DNA of 6,008 nucleotides, from NCBI GenBank assembly GCA_002293625.1, contig DBDP01000133.1, forward strand, positions 868-6,875. The letters are read 5' to 3'. The notes under the pieces are model-generated. The model was not told the DNA's origin. It ran no database searches and saw only the letters and a list, made by a program, of their open reading frames with translations. The position numbers and the translations under genes were made by a program. Position 1 is the first letter of the stretch. Each line of letters opens with the position of its first letter. The stretch comes from Clostridiales bacterium UBA929 (GTDB lineage: Bacteria > Bacillota > Clostridia > Oscillospirales > UBA929). Of this stretch, positions 1 through 6,008 are shown piece by piece.

Positions 1-896
1 CGCCCGTTGGTGCAGGAACCGATCACGACTTGGTCTATTTTCACGTCCGAGAGAGAGGACGCGGGAGCGATGTTGGACGGTAGGTGCGGCTTTGCCACGG
101 TCGGCTCCAGCGTATCCAGCCGGATGACGACCTCACGCGCGTATTCCGCGCCGGGATCGGGACGGTCAATAACAATCTCCCGGTCAACCCGCCCTTTGAT
201 ATACTCCATTGTTACCTCGTCAGCCGGGAAAATGCCGTTTTTCGCGCCGCATTCAATCGCCATGTTGGCAACCGTCAGCCGGTCGTCGATCGTCAGACTC
301 TCCGCGCCGAAGAACTCTAAGGACATATACCGCGCACCGTCCACGCCCAGCTCCCCAATCAAAGCCAAAACGATGTCCTTGCCGGACACATACGGACGCA
401 GAGAGCCGGTCAGCGTAACCTTAATCGCCTCCGGCACGCGCAGCCAGCACTCACCCGAAGCCATGCCCGCCGCCATATCGGTGCTGCCGACTCCGGCGGC
501 GAAAGCGCCCAGCCCGCCGTAAGTACAGGTGTGGCTGTCGGCGCCGATAATCAGCTCTCCGGGGGCGGCAAGACCCAGTTCGGGCAGCAGGACGTGCTCG
601 ATCCCCATCCGACCAACATCGTAAAAATGCTTGATTCCGTTCTTTTTCGCGAAGGCGCGGACAGCCGCGCACTGCGCCGCCGAAGCAATGTCTTTGTTCG
701 GTGTGAAGTGGTCGAGGACAAGCGCTACCTTTTCGGGGTCAAACACGCTAAGCCCGTGCGACTCCATCTCTTTGACCGCGACGGGTGCCGTGATATCGTT
801 GCCCAGCACCAGATCGACCTTCGCTTTGATGAGCTGACCCGGCGTCACCGACGAAAGCCCCGCTTTCCGCGCCAAAATAGTTTGTGTTACCGTCAT
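1..896 (-). CDS. leuC: 3-isopropylmalate dehydratase large subunit, partial (3' end outside window)
   Basis: This gene encodes the large, iron-sulfur subunit of isopropylmalate isomerase. With LeuD it interconverts 2- and 3-isopropylmalate in leucine synthesis, and citramalate/3-methylmalate when a citramalate pathway is present. The visible 298 residues belong to the aconitase superfamily. Seen directly are LDHFTPNKD (61-69), the substrate-site motif ADSHT (119-123), GLGAFAAGVGSTDMA (128-142), CGAKNGIFPADE (216-227) and, at the very edge, IGSCTNG with Cys295 as the first [4Fe-4S] ligand. The remaining CxxC ligands and roughly the last quarter to third of the protein lie beyond position 1. 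The motif spacing fits the short (about 420-residue) archaeal/clostridial class, which also contains homoaconitases, so substrate range is not fixed by sequence alone. The ATG overlaps the cimA stop codon as ATGA, and a good AGGGGAG site stands 7 bases upstream. The setting after leuA and cimA supports LeuC. Confidence 0.95.
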   Translation of the reverse strand, partial: MTVTQTILARKAGLSSVTPGQLIKAKVDLVLGNDITAPVAVKEMESHGLSVFDPEKVALVLDHFTPNKDIASAAQCAAVRAFAKKNGIKHFYDVGRMGIEHVLLPELGLAAPGELIIGADSHTCTYGGLGAFAAGVGSTDMAAGMASGECWLRVPEAIKVTLTGSLRPYVSGKDIVLALIGELGVDGARYMSLEFFGAESLTIDDRLTVANMAIECGAKNGIFPADEVTMEYIKGRVDREIVIDRPDPGAEYAREVVIRLDTLEPTVAKPHLPSNIAPASSLSDVKIDQVVIGSCTNG

Positions 897-2446
897 TTTA
901 CCGCTCCCCTGTTAAGTAAAAAGTATTCGACGCTGTCACTGAGCGCCTGCCAAGAAGCCTGAACAATGTTTTCCGAAACGCCCACCGTTGACCACGCCGA
1001 AACGCCGTCCGCAGAACTGATCAATACGCGCACACGCGCCGCCGTCGCCGCGCCGGGATTGAGGACGCGCACTTTATAATCGGTCAGCCGCATTTGGTGG
1101 ATGTCGTAATAAAAGGGTTCCAGCGCGCGGGTCAGCGCGCGGTCTAAGGCGTGAACGGGACCGTCTCCCTGTCCCGCCGATAAGGTATCCCGCTCCCCGA
1201 CGCGAAGATTGAGGATGGCCGTTGACGATTCCTCAAGATTCTCCGTCCCCTCGCTGATGACGCGCATTTTTATCAGGGAGAAGGCGGGTGTATACTCGCC
1301 GAAATGCCTGCGGATACGCAGGAGCAGGCTGGCTTCGGCCGCTTCGTAAGAAAGCCCCTCGTCATCTTTTAGGACGCCCATAAAGGCGACAATTTGCGGG
1401 TCGTCCTTTGCGAAATGTCTCTCCGGGAAAACGCGGCGTATCTGTTCGAGTAAAAATGAGCGGCCCGCGAGACCGGAAGCCGTCAACCCCCGGCGGTTCC
1501 CGACGGCTTCCGGCGGGATATGCTCGAAGGTGGCGGAGTCTTTCAATACGGCGTCTATATGCATCCCCGCCTTATGCGTGAACGCGTTTTCACCCACATA
1601 CGGCAAGTTTTGCGGAATGGTGACGTTTGCTATGTCGGCCACGGCGCGGCATACCCGCGTCAGCTCCGGCATGGATTCGTCGGGAACGCAGCGCAGCCCG
1701 CACTTTAACTGCAACGCGGCGATTACGGTCGCGAGATTCGCGTTGCCGCAGCGTTCCCCGAAACCGAGCAGGGTTCCCTGCACATGCTCCGCGCCCGCCA
1801 AAACGGCCGCGACGGTGTTGGCATCGGCCATTCCCGCGTCGTTATGGGCATGGATGCCGATCGTTCCTCCTACTTCTTCTAATACCTGCCGTACCACCGT
1901 ATCAATCTCATCCGGCAGGAAGCCGCCGTTGGTATCGCAAAGCGTCAGTATCGCGGCACCCCCGCGTTTCGCCGCACGAAGCGTTTCGAGGGAATAGACC
2001 GCGTCCTCGCGCCATCCGTCAAAGAAATGCTCGGCGTCAAAAATTACCTGACGTCCGATCCCGGTTAAATACGCGACGGAACTCTCGATAATGTCAAGGT
2101 TTTCCTCCAGCTCACAGCGCAGAACCTTCCGAACCTGAGATACCGACGCTTTCCCGAACAGGGTCGCGGTGTCCGTACCGGCGGCTACCAGATCGGCAAG
2201 CCCTTTTTCCGGAGGCACACCCTTACGCGTTGTCGCGCCAAAGACGGTCAATTTCGCGTGCTTCAGCGCGGGTTTCTCTTCAAAATACGCCTTCTCGGCG
2301 GGGTTCGCGACGCCCCCTTCAATATAGCCGACCCCGAGTTCGTCCAGCAGGCGCGTGATCGCGCGGCGGTCTTCGGAGGAAAACTGTATCCCCGCGCCCT
2401 GCGCCCCGTCGCGCAGACTGGTGTCTAATACCGATATCTTTCTCAT
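893..2446 (-). CDS. cimA: (R)-citramalate synthase-type enzyme (LeuA-like, CimA family)
   Basis: This 517-residue cytosolic protein probably condenses pyruvate with acetyl-CoA to (R)-citramalate, the first step of threonine-independent isoleucine synthesis. It has an HMGL-like TIM barrel (about 4-270) with LRDGAQ (Arg12, Asp13, Gln16), metal ligands in HAHND (His199, His201) and GFGERCGNAN (Asn235), and ends of CimA type: FDAEHFFDGW (136-145), LCDTNGGFLP (169-178) and HVQGT (221-225). A linker carrying ENAFTHKAGMH (286-296) follows, then a LeuA-type C-terminal domain (about 390-510) with WSTVGVSENIVQAS (485-498), where feedback inhibition usually acts. DAEHFFDG and LCDTNGG separate it from true LeuA. 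Compared with the family as I remember it, the GGWPGSNPKD stretch is shortened and altered (GGVANPAEKA, 44-53) and GKSW reads GKAS (98-101). The start overlaps the leuA stop (ATGA) with only a weak ribosome site, suggesting translational coupling. A related acyl-transferring specificity cannot be excluded. Confidence 0.9.
   Translation of the reverse strand: MRKISVLDTSLRDGAQGAGIQFSSEDRRAITRLLDELGVGYIEGGVANPAEKAYFEEKPALKHAKLTVFGATTRKGVPPEKGLADLVAAGTDTATLFGKASVSQVRKVLRCELEENLDIIESSVAYLTGIGRQVIFDAEHFFDGWREDAVYSLETLRAAKRGGAAILTLCDTNGGFLPDEIDTVVRQVLEEVGGTIGIHAHNDAGMADANTVAAVLAGAEHVQGTLLGFGERCGNANLATVIAALQLKCGLRCVPDESMPELTRVCRAVADIANVTIPQNLPYVGENAFTHKAGMHIDAVLKDSATFEHIPPEAVGNRRGLTASGLAGRSFLLEQIRRVFPERHFAKDDPQIVAFMGVLKDDEGLSYEAAEASLLLRIRRHFGEYTPAFSLIKMRVISEGTENLEESSTAILNLRVGERDTLSAGQGDGPVHALDRALTRALEPFYYDIHQMRLTDYKVRVLNPGAATAARVRVLISSADGVSAWSTVGVSENIVQASWQALSDSVEYFLLNRGAVK
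904..910 (-). promoter_or_regulatory. leuC ribosome binding site inside the cimA 3' end
   Basis: AGGGGAG lies 7 bases before the leuC ATG and is embedded in the last codons of cimA. It fixes the leuC start. It is clearly stronger than what precedes cimA, where only a weak GGTGAA (2461-2456, 9-base gap) is visible, so leuC may be translated partly independently of coupling. Confidence 0.75.
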
Positions 2447-3939
2447 AACGCTTTGTTCACCGCGTTCAGGTACGCCTTGATGCTGGCTTCGATGATGTCG
2501 GTCGAAAGGCCGCGCCCGGTATATTGCCCGTCCGCGTTTTCAATCCGAACCAAAGCCTCGCCCAGCGCGTCGCCGCCGTCGGTCACCGCGTTCAGGGAAT
2601 AACTCTTGAGCGAAAACTCCCCGGCAAGGGCGTTAATAGCTTTGAACGCCGCGTCCACCGGACCGTCGCCGAACGCGACCGTCTGCGTTTGCTCCTCGCC
2701 AATCGTCAGCTTCAAGATTGCCGTGCCGTCGATGGTGTTGCCGGAGTTGATGACAAAGCTCTCAAGGCGGTAATGCCCCTCTGTTTCTCGTCCGCCGTCT
2801 TTGAGCAGGGCTTCAATGTCACTGTTTGTGACGTTCTTTTTCTTATCGGCCAGCGCCTTAAACGCTTCAAACGCGGCTTTCAGCTCTTCCTCGGTAAGGG
2901 TGAAGCCCAAACTTTTCACCGTTTCGTCGAACGCGTGACGGCCGGAGTGCTTACCCAGCACCATTTCCTTCTGCGGAATGCCGACGCTTTCGGGGCTCAT
3001 GATCTCGTAAGTGGCGCGGTCGGCCATCACGCCGTGCTGATGGATGCCCGCTTCATGGGCAAAGGCGTTCTGCCCGATTATCGGTTTATTCGGCGGCGTC
3101 GCGAGACCGATTACGCTTTGCAGCAGTCTCGCGCTGCGGTAAATCTGCTTGGTTTCCACCCGGCAATCGGCGTCAAGGATGTTCCGGCGGGTATGCAGCC
3201 CCATCACGACTTCTTCGAGAGAGGCGTTGCCCGCCCGCTCGCCGATACCGCAAAGCGTCACCTCGGCTTGCCCCGCTCCGGCGGCGATACCGGCCAACAC
3301 GTTGGCGGTCGCCATGCCGAGATCGTTGTGCGGATGCACGGCAATGGTAACGTCCCGCGCGCCTTCGCAGTGTTCCAGTACGTAGGCAACCATCGCGGCG
3401 GTCTCCTCCGGCAGGGCGTAGCCCACCGTATCGGGGATGTTGAGTGTCGTCGCGCCCGCCTTAATCGCCGCCTCAAAAACGCGGCAGAGGAAGTCCGGGT
3501 CGGAGCGGGAGGCGTCCTCGGCGGAAAACTGCACGTCGGAACAGAACCGTTTCGCGTACTTGACCGCGTTGCCGGTACTCTCTATCACTTGCTCCCGGCT
3601 CATGCGAAGCTTTTTTTCCATATGAAGATCGCTTGTCGCTAGAAAGACGTGAATACGGGGCTTCGCCGCGACGGACAGAGCCTCCCGCGCCGCGTCAATG
3701 TCGCCCTCGCGGCAGCGGCAGAGGGAAGCGACCGAGCAATCCTTAATAAACTTTGATATCTCGTGAATCGCCTCTTTGTCGCCGGGCGACGAAGCCGCGA
3801 ACCCCGCCTCGATTACGTCAACGCGCAAACGCTCCAGCGCGCGGGCAACTTCCAGCTTCTCGGCGGTGTTCATCGAGCAGCCGGGCGACTGCTCGCCGTC
3901 CCGCAGGGTGGTGTCGAAAATTTGAATCGTTCTGGGCAT
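2443..3939 (-). CDS. leuA: 2-isopropylmalate synthase
   Basis: This enzyme condenses 2-ketoisovalerate with acetyl-CoA to 2-isopropylmalate, the committed step of leucine synthesis. The 498 residues are close to the usual length of the bacterial LeuA type 1 group (about 500-520). The TIM barrel opens with FDTTLRDGEQSPG (8-20; catalytic Arg13, metal ligand Asp14). Further metal ligands sit in HPHNDLGMA (His202, His204) and GIGERAGNASLEE (Asn238). NAFAHEAGIHQHG (291-303) marks the linker domain. The C-terminal regulatory domain (about 390-498) keeps SGNTIDGTA (399-407), FGDGPVDA (423-430) and GRGLSTDIIEAS (475-486), the region associated with leucine feedback inhibition, so the enzyme is probably leucine-sensitive. 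It is the first gene of the leftward operon. The ATG has AGAGAGG upstream (3956-3950), and a strong promoter lies in the divergent region. All catalytic motifs are intact. Confidence 0.98.
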   Translation of the reverse strand: MPRTIQIFDTTLRDGEQSPGCSMNTAEKLEVARALERLRVDVIEAGFAASSPGDKEAIHEISKFIKDCSVASLCRCREGDIDAAREALSVAAKPRIHVFLATSDLHMEKKLRMSREQVIESTGNAVKYAKRFCSDVQFSAEDASRSDPDFLCRVFEAAIKAGATTLNIPDTVGYALPEETAAMVAYVLEHCEGARDVTIAVHPHNDLGMATANVLAGIAAGAGQAEVTLCGIGERAGNASLEEVVMGLHTRRNILDADCRVETKQIYRSARLLQSVIGLATPPNKPIIGQNAFAHEAGIHQHGVMADRATYEIMSPESVGIPQKEMVLGKHSGRHAFDETVKSLGFTLTEEELKAAFEAFKALADKKKNVTNSDIEALLKDGGRETEGHYRLESFVINSGNTIDGTAILKLTIGEEQTQTVAFGDGPVDAAFKAINALAGEFSLKSYSLNAVTDGGDALGEALVRIENADGQYTGRGLSTDIIEASIKAYLNAVNKAL

Positions 3940-3949
3940 AATCGGATTA

Positions 3950-3956
3950 CCTCTCT
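3950..3956 (-). promoter_or_regulatory. leuA ribosome binding site
   Basis: AGAGAGG read on the minus strand, 10 bases before the leuA ATG at 3939. The spacing is slightly long but acceptable. No other in-frame start upstream gives a better arrangement. Confidence 0.55.
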
Positions 3957-3966
3957 CAGAAAGATG

Positions 3967-3979
3967 TTGAATTTTGAAT
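3967..3979. repeat. Short tandem TTGAAT repeat with 7-base period
   Basis: TTGAAT occurs at 3967-3972 and again at 3974-3979. The first copy serves as the proposed pheS -35 box, and both lie in the leuA untranslated leader or at its start. The repeat may be chance in an AT-rich spacer. A regulator half-site pair is possible but nothing else supports it. Confidence 0.3.
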
Positions 3980-3995
3980 AGAGGTAGTATATACT
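3967..3995 (+). promoter_or_regulatory. Predicted pheST promoter (-35/-10)
   Basis: TTGAAT (3967-3972; 4 of 6 matches) is followed after exactly 17 bases by TATACT (3990-3995; 5 of 6). Transcription would begin near 4002, leaving a leader of about 25 bases that holds little more than the ribosome site. No attenuator or T-box can fit. The -35 box lies in the region transcribed as the leuA leader from the other strand. Confidence 0.65.
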
Positions 3996-3996
3996 A
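3985..3996. repeat. 12-base perfect palindrome spanning both -10 boxes
   Basis: TAGTATATACTA is identical to its reverse complement. It supplies the TATACT -10 box on each strand, the two boxes overlapping at 3990-3991. The symmetry stops at 3984/3997, where G faces G. It is most simply read as a symmetric two-way promoter core. A repressor operator is a less supported alternative. Confidence 0.7.
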
Positions 3997-4014
3997 GTTT
4001 GAAAACGCGGTCAA
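3986..4014 (-). promoter_or_regulatory. Predicted leuA-cimA-leuC promoter (-35/-10)
   Basis: On the minus strand TTGACC (4014-4009; 5 of 6 matches to TTGACA) is followed after exactly 17 bases by TATACT (3991-3986; 5 of 6 to TATAAT). The start of transcription would be near 3979, giving a leader of about 40 bases. That leader is too short for a T-box or a leucine-rich leader peptide. The -35 box shares 4013-4014 with the pheS ribosome binding site, and the -10 box overlaps that of the opposing pheS promoter by two bases. Confidence 0.72.
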
Positions 4015-4020
4015 GAGGTG
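4013..4020 (+). promoter_or_regulatory. pheS ribosome binding site deciding a TTG start
   Basis: AAGAGGTG ends 7 bases before the TTG at 4028. No ATG or GTG start occurs at comparable spacing. The first in-frame ATG (4091) would remove 21 residues of the conserved N-terminal helix and has no such site. This supports the TTG as the true start. Confidence 0.8.
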
Positions 4021-4027
4021 TTGCGCA

Positions 4028-5047
4028 TTGAAACAAAAACTTGGAGAACTTTTGGAGAGAGTCATCGGCGCGGTCAGTCAAGTAAACGGCATGGCGGAGT
4101 TGGAAAATATCCGTATCTCCGTGTTGGGTAAGAAGGGTGAGCTGACCGCGATTCTTAAACAAATGGGAACGCTGTCGGCGGAGGAGCGCCCCGTCATCGG
4201 CGCGCTCGCGAACGACGTTCGCGGCAAGATAGAAGCGGAGCTGGAAAGCGCCTCGGCGCGGGTGGCGAGTGCCGAAATGGCCGCGCGTCTCGAAGCCGAG
4301 CGCGTGGACGTAACGCTGCCCGGCGCGGCGCTTCAAACAGGACGGCGGCACCCGATGCAAATCGTCCTAGACGACGTTATCAAAATCTTCCTCGGTATGG
4401 GCTTTTCGGTAGCCGAAGGTCCGGAGGTGGAAACCACATATTACTGCTTCGACGCGCTGAACACGGGACCCGACCACCCGGCGCGCGACCCGCAGGACAC
4501 CTTCTACTTCGACGACGAGACCATTCTGCGCACCCAAACCTCCTCCGTGCAGATCCGCGTGATGGAAAAGGAAAAGCCCCCCATCCGTATAATCTCGCCC
4601 GGACGCACTTACCGCAAGGATGAGATCGACGCCACCCACTCCGCCCATTTCCATCAAATCGAAGGGCTGGCTGTGGACAAGGGGATCACGATGGGTGACC
4701 TGAAAGGCGCGCTGAACACGATGATGAAGGGCTTGTACGGCAGCGACGTGAAGCTGCGTTTCCGCCCCCATCACTTTCCCTACACCGAACCGTCCGCCGA
4801 AGTGGATTTGCAGTGCTTCGCCTGTCACGGCAAAGGCTGCCCAATGTGCAAATATGAAGGCTGGATTGAGATGCTCGGCAGCGGGATGGTTCATCCTGCG
4901 GTATTGGACCGCTGCGGCATTGATTCAAGCGTATACAGCGGCTTCGCGTTCGGCGTGGGTATTGAGCGCCTGACGCTGATGCGCTATAAAATCAACGATT
5001 TGCGCCTGCTCTATGAAAACGACATGCGTTTTCTGAGACAATTCTAG
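4028..5047 (+). CDS. pheS: Phenylalanyl-tRNA synthetase alpha subunit
   Basis: This is the catalytic subunit of the (alpha-beta)2 class II synthetase that charges tRNA-Phe. The 339 residues match the usual bacterial length. An N-terminal helical arm (about 1-95, with SVLGKKGELT at 31-40) binds tRNA. The class II catalytic core follows: motif 1 around HPMQIVLDDVIKIF (108-121) and GFSVAEGPEVE (125-135); motif 2 at GRTYRKDEIDATHSAHFHQ (192-210), with FHQxE at 208-212; motif 3 at GFAFGVGIERLTLMRY (305-320). Ala307 in GFAFG corresponds to the E. coli Ala294 position that limits the phenylalanine pocket, so normal specificity is expected. Cys263, Cys266, Cys271 and Cys274 form a CxxC-x4-CxxC knuckle, common in Gram-positive PheS as I recall and absent in E. 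coli; metal binding is possible but not shown. Translation starts at TTG with AAGAGGTG 7 bases upstream. pheT follows after 13 bases, forming the standard pheST operon. Confidence 0.98.
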   Translation: MKQKLGELLERVIGAVSQVNGMAELENIRISVLGKKGELTAILKQMGTLSAEERPVIGALANDVRGKIEAELESASARVASAEMAARLEAERVDVTLPGAALQTGRRHPMQIVLDDVIKIFLGMGFSVAEGPEVETTYYCFDALNTGPDHPARDPQDTFYFDDETILRTQTSSVQIRVMEKEKPPIRIISPGRTYRKDEIDATHSAHFHQIEGLAVDKGITMGDLKGALNTMMKGLYGSDVKLRFRPHHFPYTEPSAEVDLQCFACHGKGCPMCKYEGWIEMLGSGMVHPAVLDRCGIDSSVYSGFAFGVGIERLTLMRYKINDLRLLYENDMRFLRQF

Positions 5048-5052
5048 GGGGG
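5046..5052 (+). promoter_or_regulatory. pheT ribosome binding site overlapping the pheS stop
   Basis: AGGGGGG begins within the pheS TAG stop codon and ends 8 bases before the pheT ATG. The 13-base gap has no room for a terminator or promoter, so pheS and pheT are read from one message. Confidence 0.65.
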
Positions 5053-5060
5053 AACAGAAG

Positions 5061-6008
5061 ATGAAGTGTTCCTATGAATGGCTAAAGCAATATGTGCCGC
5101 TGGACGGGGTTACGCCGAAGGAACTTGCCGACGCGCTGACTCTCTCCGGCTCCAAAGTCGAGACGGTCACGGAACTGGGCGCGGACATCTCCGGCGTTGT
5201 GGTGGCGCGCGTACTGACGATTGAGAAGCACCCCGAAGCCGACCGCCTGTTTGTCTGCTCGGTCGACGTCGGCGACGGAACGACGCGGCAGATTATCACC
5301 GGCGCGACCAACGTCTTTGCCGGAGCCGTCGTACCTGCGGCGCTTGACGGTTCCTCCCTGCCGGGCGGTAAAAAGATCAAAACCGGGAAAATGCGCGGTT
5401 TGGAGTCACAGGGGATGCTCTGCTCCGGCGAGGAACTGGGCTTGGACGGTTTGGATCAGCCCGGCGCGGACATAGACGGTATTTTAATTTTGGGCGACGG
5501 CTACACCGTCGGCGAGGATATTGTCACGGCGCTGATGCTGCGCGACACCGTGATTGAGTTTGAGATCACCAACAACCGTCCCGACTGCCTGTCGGTCATC
5601 GGGCTTGCGCGGGAAGCGGCCGCCACCCTTTACGCGACGGGTAAAATCGGTTCTGACGCCGCAGCAGCGTTGAACCGCCCTGTCGCTATAAACGGTCAGG
5701 ACGGCGCGCCGCCGTTACAAGTTTCGGTGGAAGACACTTCCCTCTGCCCTCGTTACGCCGCCCGTGTTGCAAAAAATATAAAAATCGCCCCGTCACCGAT
5801 ATGGATGCGCCGCCGTCTCCGCGCCTGCGGGGTAAGGCCGATCAACAACATCGTCGACATCACGAACTACGTCATGCTGGAGACAGGTCAGCCGATGCAC
5901 GCGTTCGACCAAGCCTGCGTCAAGGGGAACAAGCTCGTAATCCGCCGTGCGCGTGAGGGCGAGGTCTTGGAGACGCTGGATGGGCGCGGGCGCGTTCTGA
6001 ACCCGTCG
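5061..6008 (+). CDS. pheT: Phenylalanyl-tRNA synthetase beta subunit, partial (3' end outside window)
   Basis: The beta subunit of PheRS recognises tRNA-Phe and carries the editing site that clears mischarged tyrosine. The reading frame stays open to the right edge, giving 316 of the usual roughly 800 residues. Seen in order: the N-terminal SYEWLKQYV segment (4-12); an EMAP/OB-type tRNA-binding domain (about 45-150) with HPEADRLFVC (57-66), ITGATNV (79-85), LPGGKKIKTGKMRG (100-113) and GMLCSGEELGL (118-128); EITNNRPDCLS (168-178), at the boundary to the B1/B5-type region; and the start of the B3/B4 editing domain (from about 215), with RYAARV (231-236), NNIVDITNYVM (262-272), GQPMHAFD (276-283) and LETLDGR (303-309). 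The rest of the editing domain, B5 and the C-terminal anticodon-binding fold lie outside. The ATG has a G-rich ribosome site, and the gene is transcribed with pheS. Confidence 0.97.
   Translation, partial: MKCSYEWLKQYVPLDGVTPKELADALTLSGSKVETVTELGADISGVVVARVLTIEKHPEADRLFVCSVDVGDGTTRQIITGATNVFAGAVVPAALDGSSLPGGKKIKTGKMRGLESQGMLCSGEELGLDGLDQPGADIDGILILGDGYTVGEDIVTALMLRDTVIEFEITNNRPDCLSVIGLAREAAATLYATGKIGSDAAAALNRPVAINGQDGAPPLQVSVEDTSLCPRYAARVAKNIKIAPSPIWMRRRLRACGVRPINNIVDITNYVMLETGQPMHAFDQACVKGNKLVIRRAREGEVLETLDGRGRVLNPS

Noticed and set aside
531..962. A 143-codon plus-strand open frame across the leuC-cimA junction
   Set aside because: It is antisense to leuC motifs and to the cimA end, and matches no known protein.
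1124..1142. Near-tandem CAGCGCGCGG repeat in cimA
   Set aside because: It encodes the similar RAL-T-RAL residues (436-442) of an amphipathic helix with GC-rich codons. Two imperfect copies inside a gene are not evidence of a repeat element.
2524..3642. A 372-codon open frame on the plus strand opposite leuA
   Set aside because: It lies entirely antisense to a leuA gene with all motifs intact, has no recognisable domain and no convincing ribosome site. Long antisense frames are expected in GC-biased coding DNA.
3902..3916. T-box-like string GCAGGGTGGT on the plus strand upstream of pheS
   Set aside because: It resembles the conserved T-box core, but it is the complement of leuA codons for the invariant TTLR motif, lacks the ACCGCG half, and lies upstream of the pheS promoter, so it would not be in the transcript.
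3970..3984. Possible CodY box in the spacer (AATTTTGAATAGAGG)
   Set aside because: Only about 9 of 15 positions agree with AATTTTCWGAAAATT and the dyad symmetry is absent, too weak for a call.
5048..5060. A regulatory element between pheS and pheT
   Set aside because: The 13-base gap holds only the ribosome site and spacer of pheT.
5770..5777. Slippery-type A_AAA_AAT heptamer in pheT
   Set aside because: The zero frame continues with strongly conserved PheT sequence (NNIVDITNY, GQPMHAFD), and programmed frameshifting is not known in pheT. It is a chance A run encoding AKN.

Overview
The window is a compact, fully coding stretch with five recognisable genes and one short intergenic region. 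Its moderately GC-rich, third-position-GC-biased codons, AGGGG/AGAGG-type ribosome binding sites, a TTG start, and the protein sequences suggest a Gram-positive anaerobe of the Clostridia type. Supporting protein features are a PheS with a CxxC-x4-CxxC knuckle, a short-form LeuC, and a PheT with a GGKKIKTGKMRG-type tRNA-binding domain. The lineage is an inference from memory of these families, not from a search.

Left part (1-3939, minus strand): a branched-chain amino acid operon read right to left as leuA (2-isopropylmalate synthase), cimA (citramalate synthase-type paralogue), then leuC (isopropylmalate dehydratase large subunit, cut by the left edge). Both junctions are 4-base ATGA stop/start overlaps, so the genes are translationally coupled. 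LeuA feeds the leucine branch. The CimA-type enzyme would make citramalate from pyruvate and acetyl-CoA, which LeuCD and LeuB can carry on to 2-oxobutyrate, the isoleucine precursor, without threonine. One operon would thus hold both synthases and at least part of the isomerase they share.

Middle (3940-4027): an 88-base divergent intergenic region with two well-formed sigma-70/sigma-A type promoters facing opposite ways. Each has a 17-base spacer and the same -10 hexamer, TATACT. The two -10 boxes overlap by 2 bases inside a perfect 12-base palindrome, so the leu operon and the pheST operon probably compete for one polymerase site. There is no room for a T-box or leader-peptide attenuator on either side.

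Right part (4028-6008, plus strand): pheS (phenylalanyl-tRNA synthetase alpha, complete, TTG start) followed after 13 bases by pheT (beta subunit, cut by the right edge).

I see no mobile element, CRISPR array, RNA gene or new multi-gene system. The most notable points are the symmetric shared promoter and the CimA-type gene, which has drifted from the usual family signatures as I recall them.
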